This document shows positions 23,067 to 36,615 of a stretch of 64,000 bases of DNA, piece by piece; within the stretch, counting starts at the first letter, position 1, and each line of letters begins with the position of its first letter. The notes beneath the pieces were generated by a model. The model was not told where the DNA came from. It searched no databases and saw only the letters and a program-made list of their open reading frames with translations. Origin of the DNA: Athripsodes cinereus. Lineage: Eukaryota; Arthropoda; Insecta; Trichoptera; Leptoceridae. Both the position numbers and the translations under genes were made by a program. Where the stretch lies: positions 18,422,713-18,486,712 of the forward strand of contig OX388309.1 in assembly GCA_947579605.1 (NCBI GenBank). The letters run 5' to 3'.

Positions 23067-23282
23067 AACGTTTTCTCGGACATTGATATTGTTGAAAGTT
23101 GTATTATTGTCACGACACCCCAAGATTGTGATGTAATTGCTTCAGCTAGCACCACTGTTGACCTCATTATGGATAATTCGTGTGCACAGGATACCGGATT
23201 TTTTACGCTTTTTGACCATAGGGTCATGCTGGGAGAATTTCAAAATTACGCAAATGAAATCTTAACAACGGTTTCGTTTTAA
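23067..23282 (+). CDS. Unidentified open frame without start codon
   Basis: Open from just after TAG at 23064-23066 to TAA at 23280-23282 (71 codons). There is no ATG near its start; the first internal Met falls about 37 residues in. The translation has a balanced, protein-like composition (Asp, Glu, Thr, Cys, Val) and contains TTPQDCDVIASASTTVDLIM and FFTLFDHRVMLGEF. The patch is GC-richer than its flanks. I do not recognise the family. It could be an exon (AG immediately precedes the frame), a relic of a viral or transposon gene, or chance. Confidence 0.25.
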   Translation, partial: NVFSDIDIVESCIIVTTPQDCDVIASASTTVDLIMDNSCAQDTGFFTLFDHRVMLGEFQNYANEILTTVSF

Positions 23283-23469
23283 TGAGTTCGCGCGGTTGTA
23301 TATTTTTGTCGTGTGAATGTTTATATACTTACTTTATAATAATTAATATTCTCGCATATGTATTTGTTATTAATGTAATATTTGAAACGGTACTGAATGA
23401 ACGTACTAAAATACTTACTATACTAATACAACAACATAAAATGTTATGTGATGATGTTGATGATGATGA

Positions 23470-23527
23470 TAATGGATGATTTCTTCAGCGGCGTTTAATA
23501 GTGTTTCCACCTCGAGGACTTCGTAAG
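23470..23527 (-). repeat. CR1-like LINE 3' UTR remnant
   Basis: On the minus strand, GTCCTCGAGGTGGAAACACT then ATTAAACGCCGCTGA matches the 3' UTR of the 8.5 kb copy (GCCCTCGAGATGGACGATCC, ATTAAACGGCGCTGA). No coding part remains. Confidence 0.5.
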
Positions 23528-26500
23528 AAGTGCGATATCTTCTTCGCTATAATGCACATTAGTATCTCTTTAATATTTTTTTTGTATATTATTATAATTG
23601 TCAACAATTTATAAAATTATCAACGGCTTCACAGCATCAAAGGTTGTCGGATTTCTTTGTTTTATTACATTTGGATTTAATGTTTCCATTCTATTCAAAT
23701 GAATCCAGTAAGATTTTGTTGACCACGACCCACTTGAACACGTGTTTAGAATGTCGGATGTTATAATAAGAAAAGAAACCGCTTCATATAATCAACGTAC
23801 TCCATCTCACTATGTTTTATCACAAAATATTCATAGACCAATACCGGGAAATGTTCCATTCTTATGTAGTACACATTACTCATACACACATAGCTTGAGA
23901 ATACAATTTTATATCACCTTATCATCGATGAATAATCATTAGTTGCCCTAAGTTCGGCGACCCCAGATCATTGTTAGTTGTGTCCTGTACTTCCCCTGCG
24001 GCATTAGAATCCTTACAAACTGTGAACCCTGGTCTTTGAATTAATTTCCTTTGTTACACTTCATCGCACGTGTGTTTCTAGCTGCACAGACTTATGCGTC
24101 TCTTTTATTATTCAAATTCTCTATTTTATGTAAGATTTAGCAAGTGAATTAAAACAATTGCTCTATTATGCATTGTAATTGTAAAGAATTAGATTTTAAT
24201 CATCGTCTTTCAATTGTAGTCTAGTAATTTAAATTATATTTTCTGTAACACAGTTTCCGTTACGATCAAGTTTTATTTTATACTACGAGTTGTAGTTTTT
24301 ACGATGTTGTTTTATTTTTGATTTTATAACAATGAGTTAATATTAAATATTGGTAGATATACATGTATATTCACTCCTTACGAAATTGTGTGAAATTTAA
24401 ACAAATAAGGGTTACCTACTCTGTAATAAAACATTATAATGGTTATTTGTTAGTTATACCTTTTTCACTTAAAAATTAATATCGATAATATAATGTATAT
24501 ATTTATATAGTAGTCGTTGGTGCATTTAATAGTTTTTACTTGGACACCATTACCCATGACAGTAATATAATCCTTTTATTTAATGTTTCTAGTAATTTGT
24601 TGATGTTGTATTCCTTAGGAATGCAGCGGGAAAATATTTAATTACAATAAACATGTATGTATATCTTGTATTTCTTGTTTTTTTTACTCATCTTTTACAA
24701 CGTAGACTATTTTTATAGCTTTCACGAGGTAAAGCACATAATGATAATCTGGCTTTACAATAGTTAACGTATTGTTATTATTACAATATTGTATTTTATA
24801 TTATTTACTAGTAATATTTATTTTTCTGTGTAGGTACCTACTAAATTTGTTTTCATAAAGAAATTATATTTTATTGTTTGTGAAAGTATTTACTTCATCG
24901 ATATATTCGGTAGGTATGTAATATATCAGAATGGGTACGTGAATTGTAACCATAAAAATCATGGTTCTAGCATTTGTATTTTACTGTGTATGTATGTGTG
25001 TTGGCCTTTCCTTACATGTTTCGTTTCTTACGAACCCCATCATTATCCCAAGTATTTGTCACACAATCATAACACTCGGAGCATGAAAATAATTACATTA
25101 CCTAATAAATGTTTAACAACAACGAAAAAATCAACCCTAAATGTTTTTTTGCCATAGACTATTTTGACCCCTTCAATTTTTTATAATAATTTTTATATCC
25201 ATGATTCAGATAATTTTTCTTTTCAAAAAGTAACTGGAGCAGAAGCTAATTTATTGGCTGTTTTTTGTTGTTGTTATTATTATTTGGTATTGTGATGAAT
25301 ATAACGTGGTACCTAGCCTAGGAGTAATTGCCTAAAATCGTAAGTGCATTATGCTTTGTTGTCGAGTAATTGATTTCCTATCCACTTAAATATTTCACTC
25401 AGCCGTGTGCTAATCAGCATAATCATTCATAGTATATTTGTAATTATTTGGAAGTATGCATATTATTGTAATGCTTCGAGCAATCAATACAATTCATTAA
25501 ATCCATTAGGTCGTTTACCCAACATTATTTTTTATATTTGTTTAGCTGACTGACGCTATCGCGATTCACTAACTGTAGATATATGCATATATACTAGTAG
25601 GTAAATACATCACTTTTAATAATAGCATAATATTATGTAGGTACGTTATGCACATGCAAAGTAGGTACCTACCTAGTGTAGGTATCTTGATCTAGATTGG
25701 TTCATTTGTTATTTTCCACGGGGTTTAATCTATAATTATTTCGTCAACCTATTTGTTATTATTTTGTTACTTGTTTATTTTGATTAATTATTATACATAG
25801 TCAGCATTTAATATCCATCTGTACATATGCATGTGTAGAGTTGTGTAAAATGTTAAATATAAGCTAATGAATACGTAAATCGTACAAGACAATTGGAGAT
25901 GTGTGACCTCATCTCGGAGGAATCAGGACAATTCAATTGTCGAGCATTATTCATCTGACCAAACATGACCCACATTGCCAGTGGCGCGATATCTACTGTA
26001 TAAGTAGTACCTACTCGTAGTCATTGCATTTCCTTACATTACTCTATTTACTGCATTTGACGACCAATGTAGTGGTGACTGAGTATTAGTTCTGTTATCT
26101 CTGCGTGTATGGTATACTTATCGTGTGCCTAGTATTGTTGATGAGATCCACCAGTTTAGCCGTGTGGCATGGTCCTCCCAATCATAACGGTCAACGCAGA
26201 TTGCAGATTGACGAGTTGCGGAACATTATTACATTGTACTTACTTACCTTGGTATTGGGTCTCTCTCCCTTCCTCGCATTCATCTCACTTGTGTGCTCCT
26301 TCATGCTGTCAATCAACGGCCGGTTTTTATTTTGGCAATGCTTTTTTCCTAAATTATTCATATTCCCGCCAGAAATGTGTGATGTACTGTGTACCTAGAT
26401 GTTATACAAATTCAGGGGTTCATATTAATATCTACATCGTGACAAAAACGAACCAATTCGAAATCCACTCCATTCACCTAGATATGTATATAACATTTAA

Positions 26501-27083
26501 TAATGACACAAATAATAATAACCCATTTTAAAGAATTTCATTTTAGTGTTTTTTATATAAACCATTTTTTCTTCTCAAGAATGACTATAATATATTTGAT
26601 TGGCTATTGTTATTCTAAATCTAGGTGATCCATCACACTTTCTTTCGATATTTTTATAATGATATATTATAGTTAACCCGTGACCAATACGTTTAAATTA
26701 TAATTCAAAGAAATAAAACATTAATACCAAAAATTCTTGTATATTTGACTTAATTTAGAGCAATCCATCTTGTAATTTTTGACACTGATTATTGAGCTAT
26801 TGAACTTTGTGCTTATAATTGAGGTTTGTTCCCTAATCCATCACATTCCCCCATAATAATCATTGCTTTACTCATCATTAATGGTAATATTTTATCCCTC
26901 TACTGGTTTCTTGGATTGTTGGAGGGTAATCGATGCTTATACATTATATATTTTTTTAATTACTTACAGTGTTTATAATTATATAAATAAAAATAAATAA
27001 AGTGTAAAAGTACATGCCTATAAAATATCATACATTAATTATGTATCTGATGTTAAGTTTATAGATTTGAAATTGTTGATATT
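23528..27083. other. Long AT-rich stretch, one GC-richer segment
   Basis: 25900-26340 is GC-richer and holds open frames at 26105-26398 and 26169-26531 without a recognisable domain; GACAATTCAATTGTC near 25926 is a short palindrome. It could hold an exon or promoter, but I cannot support one. The rest is plain AT-rich DNA. Confidence 0.4.
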
Positions 27084-27094
27084 TAATAATTACG
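27084..27094. repeat. 5' target-site duplication of LINE insertion
   Basis: TAATAATTACG, identical to 27702-27712, borders the LINE on its 5' side. Confidence 0.8.
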
Positions 27095-27701
27095 ACAAGT
27101 AAGAGAATTCGTGTACTTGGGCAGCAGAATAAACCAGGACGGACGCTCCAAATCAGAAATTGTGAGCAGAATAAACCAGGCACGAATTGCCTTTAACAAA
27201 AAATCCAAAATATTAGAATCCCCTAATATTGATCTAAGCGTGAGGAAGAATCTCACTAAAGCCTTTGTGTGGAGCATTCTGCTATATGGGTGCGAGACGT
27301 GGACCATCAGTAAGAGGGAAAGCGGACGGTTAGCGGCATTTGAAATATGGTGCTATAGACGCATGCTGAAGATTCATTGGTCGGAACACGTCGAAAACGA
27401 AGAAGTGTTAACCAAGTGTTGGCGAAAAAAGGCAACTCCTCAAAAGAATCTGCCAACAACGAGCTAATTGGATTGGCCACAACATCAGGCACCCAGGACT
27501 GCTCATCGCAATCGCAGAGGGCAGGACCGAAGGCACAAATGGCAGAGGTCGACCGAGAGACGCCTATATGGACCAACTGAAGAGGGACATGAGCTGTGGC
27601 TCATATATGGAGTTGAAGAGACTGGCTGAGAATAGGGAGGAGTGGAGAAATAAGTCAAAACTCGTTGCAGACCAATCCAATGGATTGTAACTCATTATAT
27701 A
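27095..27701 (+). mobile_element. 5'-truncated LINE (RTE/BovB-like), 3' end intact
   Basis: The frame from 27096 reads VREFVYLGSRINQDGRSKSE, then FVWSILLYGCETWTI, then FEIWCYRRMLKIHW: the end of the RT domain and connector of RTE/BovB-type LINEs. A frame change near 27411-27422 leads to LLKRICQQRANWIGHNIRHP, GRGRPRDAYMDQLKRDM and LKRLAENREEWR, closing at TAA 27688-27690, followed by a very short AT tail. The piece is flanked by an exact 11-bp repeat TAATAATTACG (27084-27094 and 27702-27712). This is a classic target-primed, 5'-truncated insertion, and fairly young given the intact duplication. It cannot move by itself. Confidence 0.85.
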
Positions 27702-27712
27702 TAATAATTACG
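27702..27712. repeat. 3' target-site duplication of LINE insertion
   Basis: TAATAATTACG, identical to 27084-27094, borders the LINE tail. Confidence 0.8.
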
Positions 27713-30700
27713 CTGAATGTTGATTTGATTACACTATTCAAACGATTGCAGATTATTTTCTTTTATGGTTACCATTGTGATACTTTCTGCAGAATTGATT
27801 TAATTGAGTGGAATTTCGTTGATTATATTTTATACATTTTTCTGTTTATATTGATAAGATGGTTATGTCTTCACTTAATAAATAATCTCGGCATTATTTT
27901 GTCTCCCCTGGCTATCATGACTGATTATCTCTGAGTAACGGCACACAAAGCAACTTGCCTGTTTCGTGCCCCTGCATTATCATCAACATCATTATTGTTG
28001 TTGCAGTTATACTTACTCCATCTATATCTATACCTACACATAACTGAGCACAATAACACTCCACTGACTAATACATACTATCTACATACAAAGTTTAATG
28101 ATGTATTTATACACTTTATATTTAATATGCGATGCATGTTAATATATATATTTTTTCTGCATGCAGTACATTGCACTTTGAGGTGTACGCGTATTTTAAA
28201 CACATCCATATCTACTTACATTTAACTTACTGCAGCCTTGTCAGGGTCGTTGCACTTACATACACTTGCTGTATTATACAAAATATAACATTTTGTACAC
28301 TGCTTCATGTGTAATATTGTTATTACTACACATTTTTGTACATATTTAAAATAATGCACAAGTCGATTTATTTACGAATTTACTTATTCTTTATTATTGT
28401 TGTGTTGTTGGTTCCCATTTAGGTATTGAGGTATCGTTTCCAGGAACATTATGTTCAATCCGTTGTTATTATTTTTAAATACAAGTTTGTTGAATATTAT
28501 CGACGATCGACCACGTTGGAAAACAAACCATTATTATTAAAAAATATTACTGGGTCGTTGTTATGGGAATAATACCAGAGGTGTGTTAGTTAGATACCTA
28601 TATAATGTTTGTTCGTCACTCAGATTTATATTATCTTATATGTACGTCACAACATCGGACACATAAACCACATATACAAACCCCAATCATAATTATGCGT
28701 CATGTTATTATTGTTTTACATATCAGTAGCACACCATAATATAATAGATACTGATATAACTTATGCAATACTTATATTTAGAACGAATTAATACCAAGTG
28801 GGGTTCTCAACAAATAATAGTTCATCCTCTGTTATCTGGAAGTTTTCGATGTACCACTGTCTACTGTAAAATACATATATTTGTAATACAACCCTATAAG
28901 ATATAAAACACCTTCGATTCCGCGATGAAGTATACCTACCACCCCTCCTAAATGTCTTTTGCATTCATCGGTACGAAGAGAAGGATTTCGATATTTTAAC
29001 ATGCATTAGTTCTCTGGCTACCTGTTGTAAGATATGCTGTGATGGTAAGATAGAATGAAAAATCCATATTACGGCGCTCTTGAGATGGTCACAGATTATC
29101 AAACGGCGTCATTTATAAATTGTCCCATTATTACTATCAGTCCTCTCCATTGCAAAAAATTAAGACTGCAGGATGGGTGGCAAACCTCATCACTGAATTT
29201 AAGATGTAAATGTCTTTTTTGTAGCATTTTATCTTATTTTTGGAACACTTTTACAATAAAGTCGAAAATTTATGGAAAAAGTGGAAGATTACTTCTTTCC
29301 CGGTAACAACACGGGGAAATTATTATCTCATTATCATTATTAATTCTACGATTACATACGAGTATCTTTATTGCACTGATTAATTCTATACAGCATCATT
29401 TTGGCTAAGGTTCCAAATCTTTACTTTCATTAATATTTTCATTAGCATAACGACAGTGTATGATATGAATATTATCATCCATTATTAATATTCCGTCTAC
29501 GAAAGGTCTAGGATTTCGATTTATTTATTATAGTATATTTTGACATTTAATGTAATTCTCTTTGTTATAATTCAAAAATATTTAATATAAGCAACCCATT
29601 AACATTTCCACGCCTTTGTTATTATTTTATTGTATTGTTTTTTTTCGTCTACCCAACTAAATGTTTCCGCGCGTTCGGTATTAGTATTAGGTACGTAAAA
29701 ACTTGCATTGTTCATTTGAAGGTAGATATTCCAAGTTCTATCGCACATGTCATGAGTGCATCATCTGCGAGTGTGTTTATTTTATAATTTACAATTCATA
29801 AATTATTTGCCTTACAAAAAAGTTCCCTTTCAATTTAGGATGGTGAGTTGGTGACACAACGACTATTTCTATTAGTGCCGTACCTACATAGTACCTACTT
29901 TATGATTGCCTATAGTGTAACTGTATTATTCGAATAGCTCATCGCACAATATCAACTCCCATCGAAGTGAAGTTGAACAATATGTAATGTGTCGTTAAGT
30001 TGACTTTTTATTTATTTCCATGTTTCGTCTATTGTTGTGCATATTTTGAAGTGATAAAATTTCTCCATTATTTGCTTATGGGGAGGTGTGCCGCGCCTAA
30101 TTCTTATGAATTGAGCGTTGCATTTTTAACACTCCGTTAGAAGTTTCGAAATGGGAAAGGATTTTTAATGGCTCATAAATGTGCGTTTTTTATAATGATT
30201 CTCTTCAAGGGTTGTAATAAATATACAGATTTTATCTCAGCATCTGAATGTCACTAGTGACAGTCTCCCGAGTTACATGACGTTTTTATGACAAAATATT
30301 AATTAAGCGTGACACGAAGCGTCGAGACGAAACATATATTTAATCTGCGCTCTTGAGGGCTCGTGTTTTCTTAGAAACATTCTTAGGAATACAGTATGAT
30401 AGTGTGTATGTGTAGTATCATATTAGGTACATAATATTACAATCATATTCTTTGTGCAGTGTGGCGGTTATAAGTTTAGTTATCATAACATTTTGGGTAT
30501 CATTATTTATATTAAGAAAAGCTAGGAACATTTAAATTAAATTCTTTGTCTTCTATATTTTGTATTGACCCAAAATCATGAAATTTTATACTGCCCAATA
30601 TATTACATATTCATATGATCTGTGGTGTCTTGTCTTTGAACACAAAGAAATGGAAACAATTATGTGCCCACGTCAATCTACATATTTGTTTTATGTATGA

Positions 30701-31546
30701 TTGTAGAAACTATCGAATCCCAATGTTATATAGTATTTTTTTAGTTATAATATTATTTGAGTGTGCAATCAGTTTGTTAGTCGTCATGCTCTAACGAACA
30801 GATTGAATGGAGTATCAGTCAGAAGTTTATACAGCATTTGGTTTTATTATAATTATAATGAAAATACACATTCATTTAACAGTTATCCCGAATGTTTTTG
30901 ATTAAGCATGATTCGGTTAATGTTTCCATCTTCTTTGTAGGCATATCCCCATTACATAACTCTGTTACACAGTACAGTATAATTACTATAATGTCCATGT
31001 TGTTTCGCTTAACTAAGAGTGACACGTGAGAAATTAAGATTGACGTCTGTATTTGGAGCATAAACATTCCTCATTATATAAAATTTTAATTTTACTTTTA
31101 TATTATTGGAGATACGCATGCAATATTTTTGACGATATAAAAATATGTAAATTAGATGTAGGAACTAATCAGTCATGTATGCATTTTTTGTATCTACCGA
31201 GTAAAGTAGTTTCTACAAAAATGTACAAATGCACAAAGCGATGATGTTTAGAATACTAACCTAACTAGATAAAATTGTTGAGAAGAATAATATAAATTAG
31301 GTATATTTGACTAGTAACCATAAAATAATGCTTTGCTAGACATTAAAAAATCGAATTATTGTTATCTTGATTATCGAATAATTTAACAGATTTTTTGTAA
31401 AAAATAATTTAACATTTGCAACGTTTTTTTATTGTTTCCGAAATTTATTACATTTTTACCATTGTCCTATACTTTTTGTTAGGATTATTTAAAAAGTGTT
31501 CACATATAGCGAGCGTCGTCATATCATAAACTTGATAGACATTTCG
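27713..31546. other. Long AT-rich stretch with no recognised feature
   Basis: An open frame at 29055-29306 and several Tyr/Ile-rich frames at 27665-28314 show no family. GTCACTAGTGAC near 30250 is a short palindrome in a slightly GC-richer patch (30060-30370). Confidence 0.45.
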
Positions 31547-31753
31547 TCAATGCGCTAAGCTTTGTTGCAAATCCTCGCTTATAATAATACCCAGCAACCG
31601 GAAATTGACAATGGACTGCAGTTTTGAATTGAATTTCGCAAAAGTCAATGGCACGTAAACACATAAATTACTCCAATTTAACTTGGCAAGAGAATGAAGG
31701 GGCAGATTGCTAAAAAATATTCTAATAAAACATAACAATAAACAACACTTCAA
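31547..31753 (-). pseudogene. Possible LINE reverse-transcriptase scrap
   Basis: The minus-strand frame ends in a NFRLLGIIISEDL motif shortly before a stop at 31547. The pattern .F.LLG..IS.DL.W..H is typical of the region after the RT palm in several LINE families. The upstream part of the frame is not clearly related. The evidence is this single motif. Confidence 0.4.
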
Positions 31754-33620
31754 ATGCGAGTGTTGAGAAGAGAATCTTTGAGCTTTTTATTGTGTATTAG
31801 GTATGCAACTTTGCAATAAATTAGGTACCTACTAAGTAGATATTTATGTATTTTAATTCGCAAGTAACATTCATACTCTTATGATATTCAAGCGGTCATG
31901 GATGTCGTATAGTTTCACACACTTTTTAGTGAAAGAAATATAAAAATAGAATGTATTCTAATAATTATCTCGACTATTTACATTTTGAAATGTATCATTA
32001 CAGTAATGTTTAATTCACCCGATTAATTTTGTTTGATGATTCAATATTCTAACATATAAAATCGTTTTCTATTTATTAATGCATGAACATCTTATTTCTG
32101 TCCAGCAATAAACTATGCGAGTGTATCTGATGTTGCATTAGACGGATGCAGTAAGTTGAATTAGCATAAAGCGAAGTGCGTTGTCTGCAGTGGGCTAAGG
32201 CCGCTAAGGGATTAGCTACACACAAAGGTTTATGTATTGTTCAGTTACAACTTTCCTCTTAGATCGATTACCCAAGTACTGGGCGCGATACTTGACGCAA
32301 CTATACCGTGGAAGTTTATCAGCGTGAGAACTTAAAACACTTGCAATAGGCGTGCTGGTCAATAAATAATCTCATGAATATCTGGGACAAGTATGTTATA
32401 GTTTACATATTTTACATACTTACCTTACGTAGTACAATAATGTCGGCGTATTACATGTAAAATATGTAATAGGTACGTAGGTACCTATTATTTATTTACC
32501 TGTATTGGTTTTTATGTTGTTACGTTTAATGTAATCTTGGGCGCCATTCGCTTGTAATAATACCTAGTTTTAAATATTTTCCACGGAAGATTGTGTTTAT
32601 TTATGATAATATTTATTTCTTATAAAATATAGTTTTTCTTATTTGCTATGCTATCATTGATTCTATAACGTTTTATTATAAATTTGGTGAATTGAATTTC
32701 GTTTACATCGCTGGATTTTGTGTTTATTTTTCGATTTATTGTTGATTTTATGTTCATGTATCAAACAGGTTTTAGACTTTAAATATTATTTTGACAAGTT
32801 GGTACAAGTAAAAATATTTAATAATCTTATATTTATCAGTACACAGGTAGTAATTTTTCAAAGGTTGAAGCTCTCAATTCAGTCTTATTTTTAAATATTA
32901 GCCAATACTTATCGACTATGGATATGCGTATGTATCTCGTACCCCATATATGCATATATTGTGAATCAGGATACAATTGAAATTAGTAAATATATTCGGA
33001 GTATTTTTTTTAAACATTTTTATTGTTATTAAAATAATATGTTCGTTCCACAAGTATCATATTCCCGCAATTTATTCATTTAGGTAATTGTATTCTCGTT
33101 AAATGAACGTCTTCACCTTGTGTAATGTAAATTGTGCGTTATAATATTATTATTACATATTCCTTATTAAATCAAAACGTTGACAGTTGCATAATGATGA
33201 AAAGAAGGAAACGTAATACGTAATTATTCTTTAACATTCAAATGTACATCAATGTGAATTATATGTCCAATTGTCATAATGAGATAATCTGTATATATTG
33301 TAATGTACTATTTTCCCCACTGCAATGGTACCTACAGGACAGGTTGCATATTAATTAGCGTATAAATATGCATAATATTATGTATTCTTATTGTACTGAG
33401 ATCCCAATAAGATTTATTCTCGTGTTACATCGGACAATATGATTCTATTGTACCCATATATTATTATTTCTATTATTATATACCTACGTGCCCTACTTTC
33501 TTGTAAGTATGTGTAAATATATATGTATTATCATTAATAATATCTCGACCACTTTGGATGGAATGAATAGTTTGACACAATTTCATATTGTATTATTATT
33601 TTGTATAATGTAAGATTTGT
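31754..33620. other. AT-rich non-coding stretch
   Basis: Nothing supported beyond TAGGTACCTA-type words near 31822 and 32475. Confidence 0.5.
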
Positions 33621-33830
33621 TCATTGTCTATTGGTGTGTTCATAATCTAATGCATTCAGATCGGGAGTCTGTGAGGAGTTGTGTTGTTGTGATGTAGGGT
33701 TGAACAATACTGGTCGGGGTAGGACAAGATCGATCTCCCTACTGAATTTTTTATCTGTGTGAATGGACGCTGCCTGAACAGTGCAACCCATTGTCAAATT
33801 CTGATAGTATCCAGTGGAGTAAAAGAACAT
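33621..33830 (-). CDS. Unidentified open frame, possible exon
   Basis: A 69-codon minus-strand frame with balanced composition, containing MGCTVQAASIHTDKKFSREI and VLPRPVLFNPTSQQ. It is GC-richer than its flanks. Upstream on the minus strand, a pyrimidine-rich GTTCTTTTACTCC and a CAG near 33801 could form a 3' splice site, which would make this a terminal coding exon. No family is recognised and a chance frame cannot be excluded. Confidence 0.25.
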   Translation of the reverse strand: MFFYSTGYYQNLTMGCTVQAASIHTDKKFSREIDLVLPRPVLFNPTSQQHNSSQTPDLNALDYEHTNRQ

Positions 33831-36615
33831 AATAATATATGAGAAAATAAACTTTTGTATTAGTACTTGATGTTATTTTCACTATTGTACCTAGGTACTA
33901 TGTAAACATTTTATTTGAATAATTATTTTAAAATTTGTAAGTATTATTCAATGCCTGTATTATATCACAATTCCTATTAGTCTTGCCACCTTACTATGGT
34001 TCGACGGCAGAAGATATTAGGTTTCGAAAATAAGTGTCTAAGAAAATTGATTAATTACTTCTACTTGCAGCTATTAACATAGATAATGGATGTTTCTTTA
34101 GGTAATATTTTACCCAATGCCTGTTTGAATTCTTTTCAATTGATTATATTTTTTGTATATTTCTTTGAAATTAATTTTCTACGTCACTGAACTATGCAGT
34201 TCATCTTTGCTGAATACAGGTCAATCTAGTATTTGGAAGACCTTTCTATTCATTCTATTCTTCATACAATTTGAATCATTTATATCACAATAGAAACTGC
34301 ACACTATCCACGAAACGATGCATCATAATATGTACACACTATGTAGGTACATGTTAAAACTAAGCAAAAAAATATATTCGGGAGGGAACTGCATTACTGG
34401 TTGCCTGCATATTTCTCCCATATAAAACAAGTCCATAAAAATGTAAGTAGGTCATGTGCAGCGTTGTGGGCAGTTTATCACGTTGTGTGTACGGAATTTG
34501 TTAATTGCTTTAAACAAATTATCTTTTGTTTTACATATTTATGCATAATAATTGGTATATATCGTGGTTCATGTAATATGTAAGGATTATAAAATATTAT
34601 GGACTGTTTTCCATAATTCAGGATGTTTTCTACTAAAACAGTAGTTTAAATTGAAGACATCGCTCTTCCGACAAAGTTTCTCGCGCGCTTGAGATGGATA
34701 CTTCATCGGCATCGAATAAACAATTCGATTAAAATACATAAAGTGTGATAAAGATATTATTATCACGGTATCAGTCTATTTATCGATAAAACATAAAGTA
34801 TTTCATAATCGCTACCTGTCTTCATTGTCCTTGGAATTCGTTTATTTTTTACACGGTTTTATGCGATTATCTTAAGATCTACGTCAAATAGAATATGTAT
34901 GAACAATAAAACAATCAAAATATAATATAATATGTATACACTAGTATACATAGTTTTATTTCAGTTTGTTTCTTTCTTAAGTTGCACTAGAAGTGGTCCA
35001 TATTTATTATAGAATTTAATGCCTCTTTTATCTCCGCTTTATTGTAGATAAAAGACTTTTTGTTCTATTTTATAATGCGGTACTTATCATCCTATTAATA
35101 TTATTATGGTTATGAGATCCATACAGGTTTTTCTTGATTAACCGACCGACTATCTTCCTCTCGCGAGTCGGCACAATGGAATAACATGTCATGGGTCAGC
35201 TACCGAAATCCTTCAACAATGGTCAGTGTCTTGTAAACACTGCTGGTAAAATAGTGATAAGTATCATCCAAATGGTCCATATCGTCATCTGAATGTGTTC
35301 AAGCCAGTTTCTTTTTGTATTCTTTCATATCAATACAACAGTCGGCTATCGTTATTCAAAAGATTATTTGTCGATGTGTTCTTAAACAGTGGACATAAAT
35401 GACCTTTACATTGTTTTAAGGTCAACTTATGAACGTTTTTTGAGACAAGATATATTATGGGTATTTAAAATAACTGAGATTCTCATATACTGTATTATTA
35501 AAGAGATCATTGCTACTGGTTCTCAAGTAAATATGCGTGACGGTTAAAACTAATACTCGTTGAAGATTGTGAATGAGAATTCAAATGATTATGTGCAATA
35601 TCGCATTCATTGGAAAAATTGTATAATATGTAACAGAATGTATTTGATTTACATATTTATACGATTTAAAATATGTACATATTACATTTCTTTTTCTATT
35701 TGGTGAATGTAATGATCGCATACCGACGCTTGTATATAGCGGTCTAATGTTGAAGTATACGCGAGTTCACCGTCCTGTAGTAAAATACGATAAGCGCAAT
35801 GCGTTTGAGGTTTATGCCCTATCTAAAATTAAACTCATCGCTGAATTATTAATTTGTACAGACTGCATACAGTGAGTCAGTGACACACAGTATGAAATAC
35901 TTAAAAAAGAATCAAATACTTTATTTAATTTGTGTCAATAGATTCTGTAGTCGCGTCGATGAGAATATGTCAGTATAGAAACAAGTTACTGCCTTCAAAA
36001 ATCCTCATGTCGCAACATGTCTGAACTTGTAATCATCAGAATTCAATCAAATAAACTTTATACCTATTTTTGTTTTCTTAGTAATCTTCGATAGCTTCAC
36101 GTTAGTCAAATGTAAACGTTCACTCTACTTTGTACTTGTACATAATACATTAATAGTAATTCTCTGATATTCCGTAGGTATCTGATTATTTCTTAAGTGA
36201 ACGATTATGGAACCAAATTCTGTTATTTTGCCAGATGTATCGAATTGTTTTTATACTAACGGAAAGAACTTTCAGTCAGGCATCCCTCATTATTTGGAAT
36301 ACTTTACGGATATTGGTGATGCACTTCCTTGCGTATTTTTTTTTGTTTGACCTAGTTTTTATTTATGTATTTGTTTGGTTGCAATTTTATAATCTTTGGT
36401 TTGAGTTTGAACCACAAGAAACAGCAGCTGTTGCTGCACTTCCTTGAATCCAACTTCCGTTATGGATACTGTTTTAACTAACTTGTAGTTTTTGTTTATT
36501 ATTGGTTTTACTAATGATGCGTTTAATTTTCCTACGGGATTTATCGTAGACATCAGTCTTTTAATTGTTGAAAAAATAACAGTATTCAATGATTGGTATT
36601 CAAATATTCCGATAG
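33831..36615. other. AT-rich non-coding stretch
   Basis: A GC-richer patch at 35140-35330 has no assignment. The frame at 36235-36447 contains a weak SLIIWNTLR motif that faintly recalls LINE C-termini but is not enough to call. Confidence 0.4.

Noticed and set aside
36235..36447. Frame with SLIIWNTLR resembling a LINE C-terminus
   Set aside because: One weak motif only; the rest is Phe/Leu-rich and unrelated.
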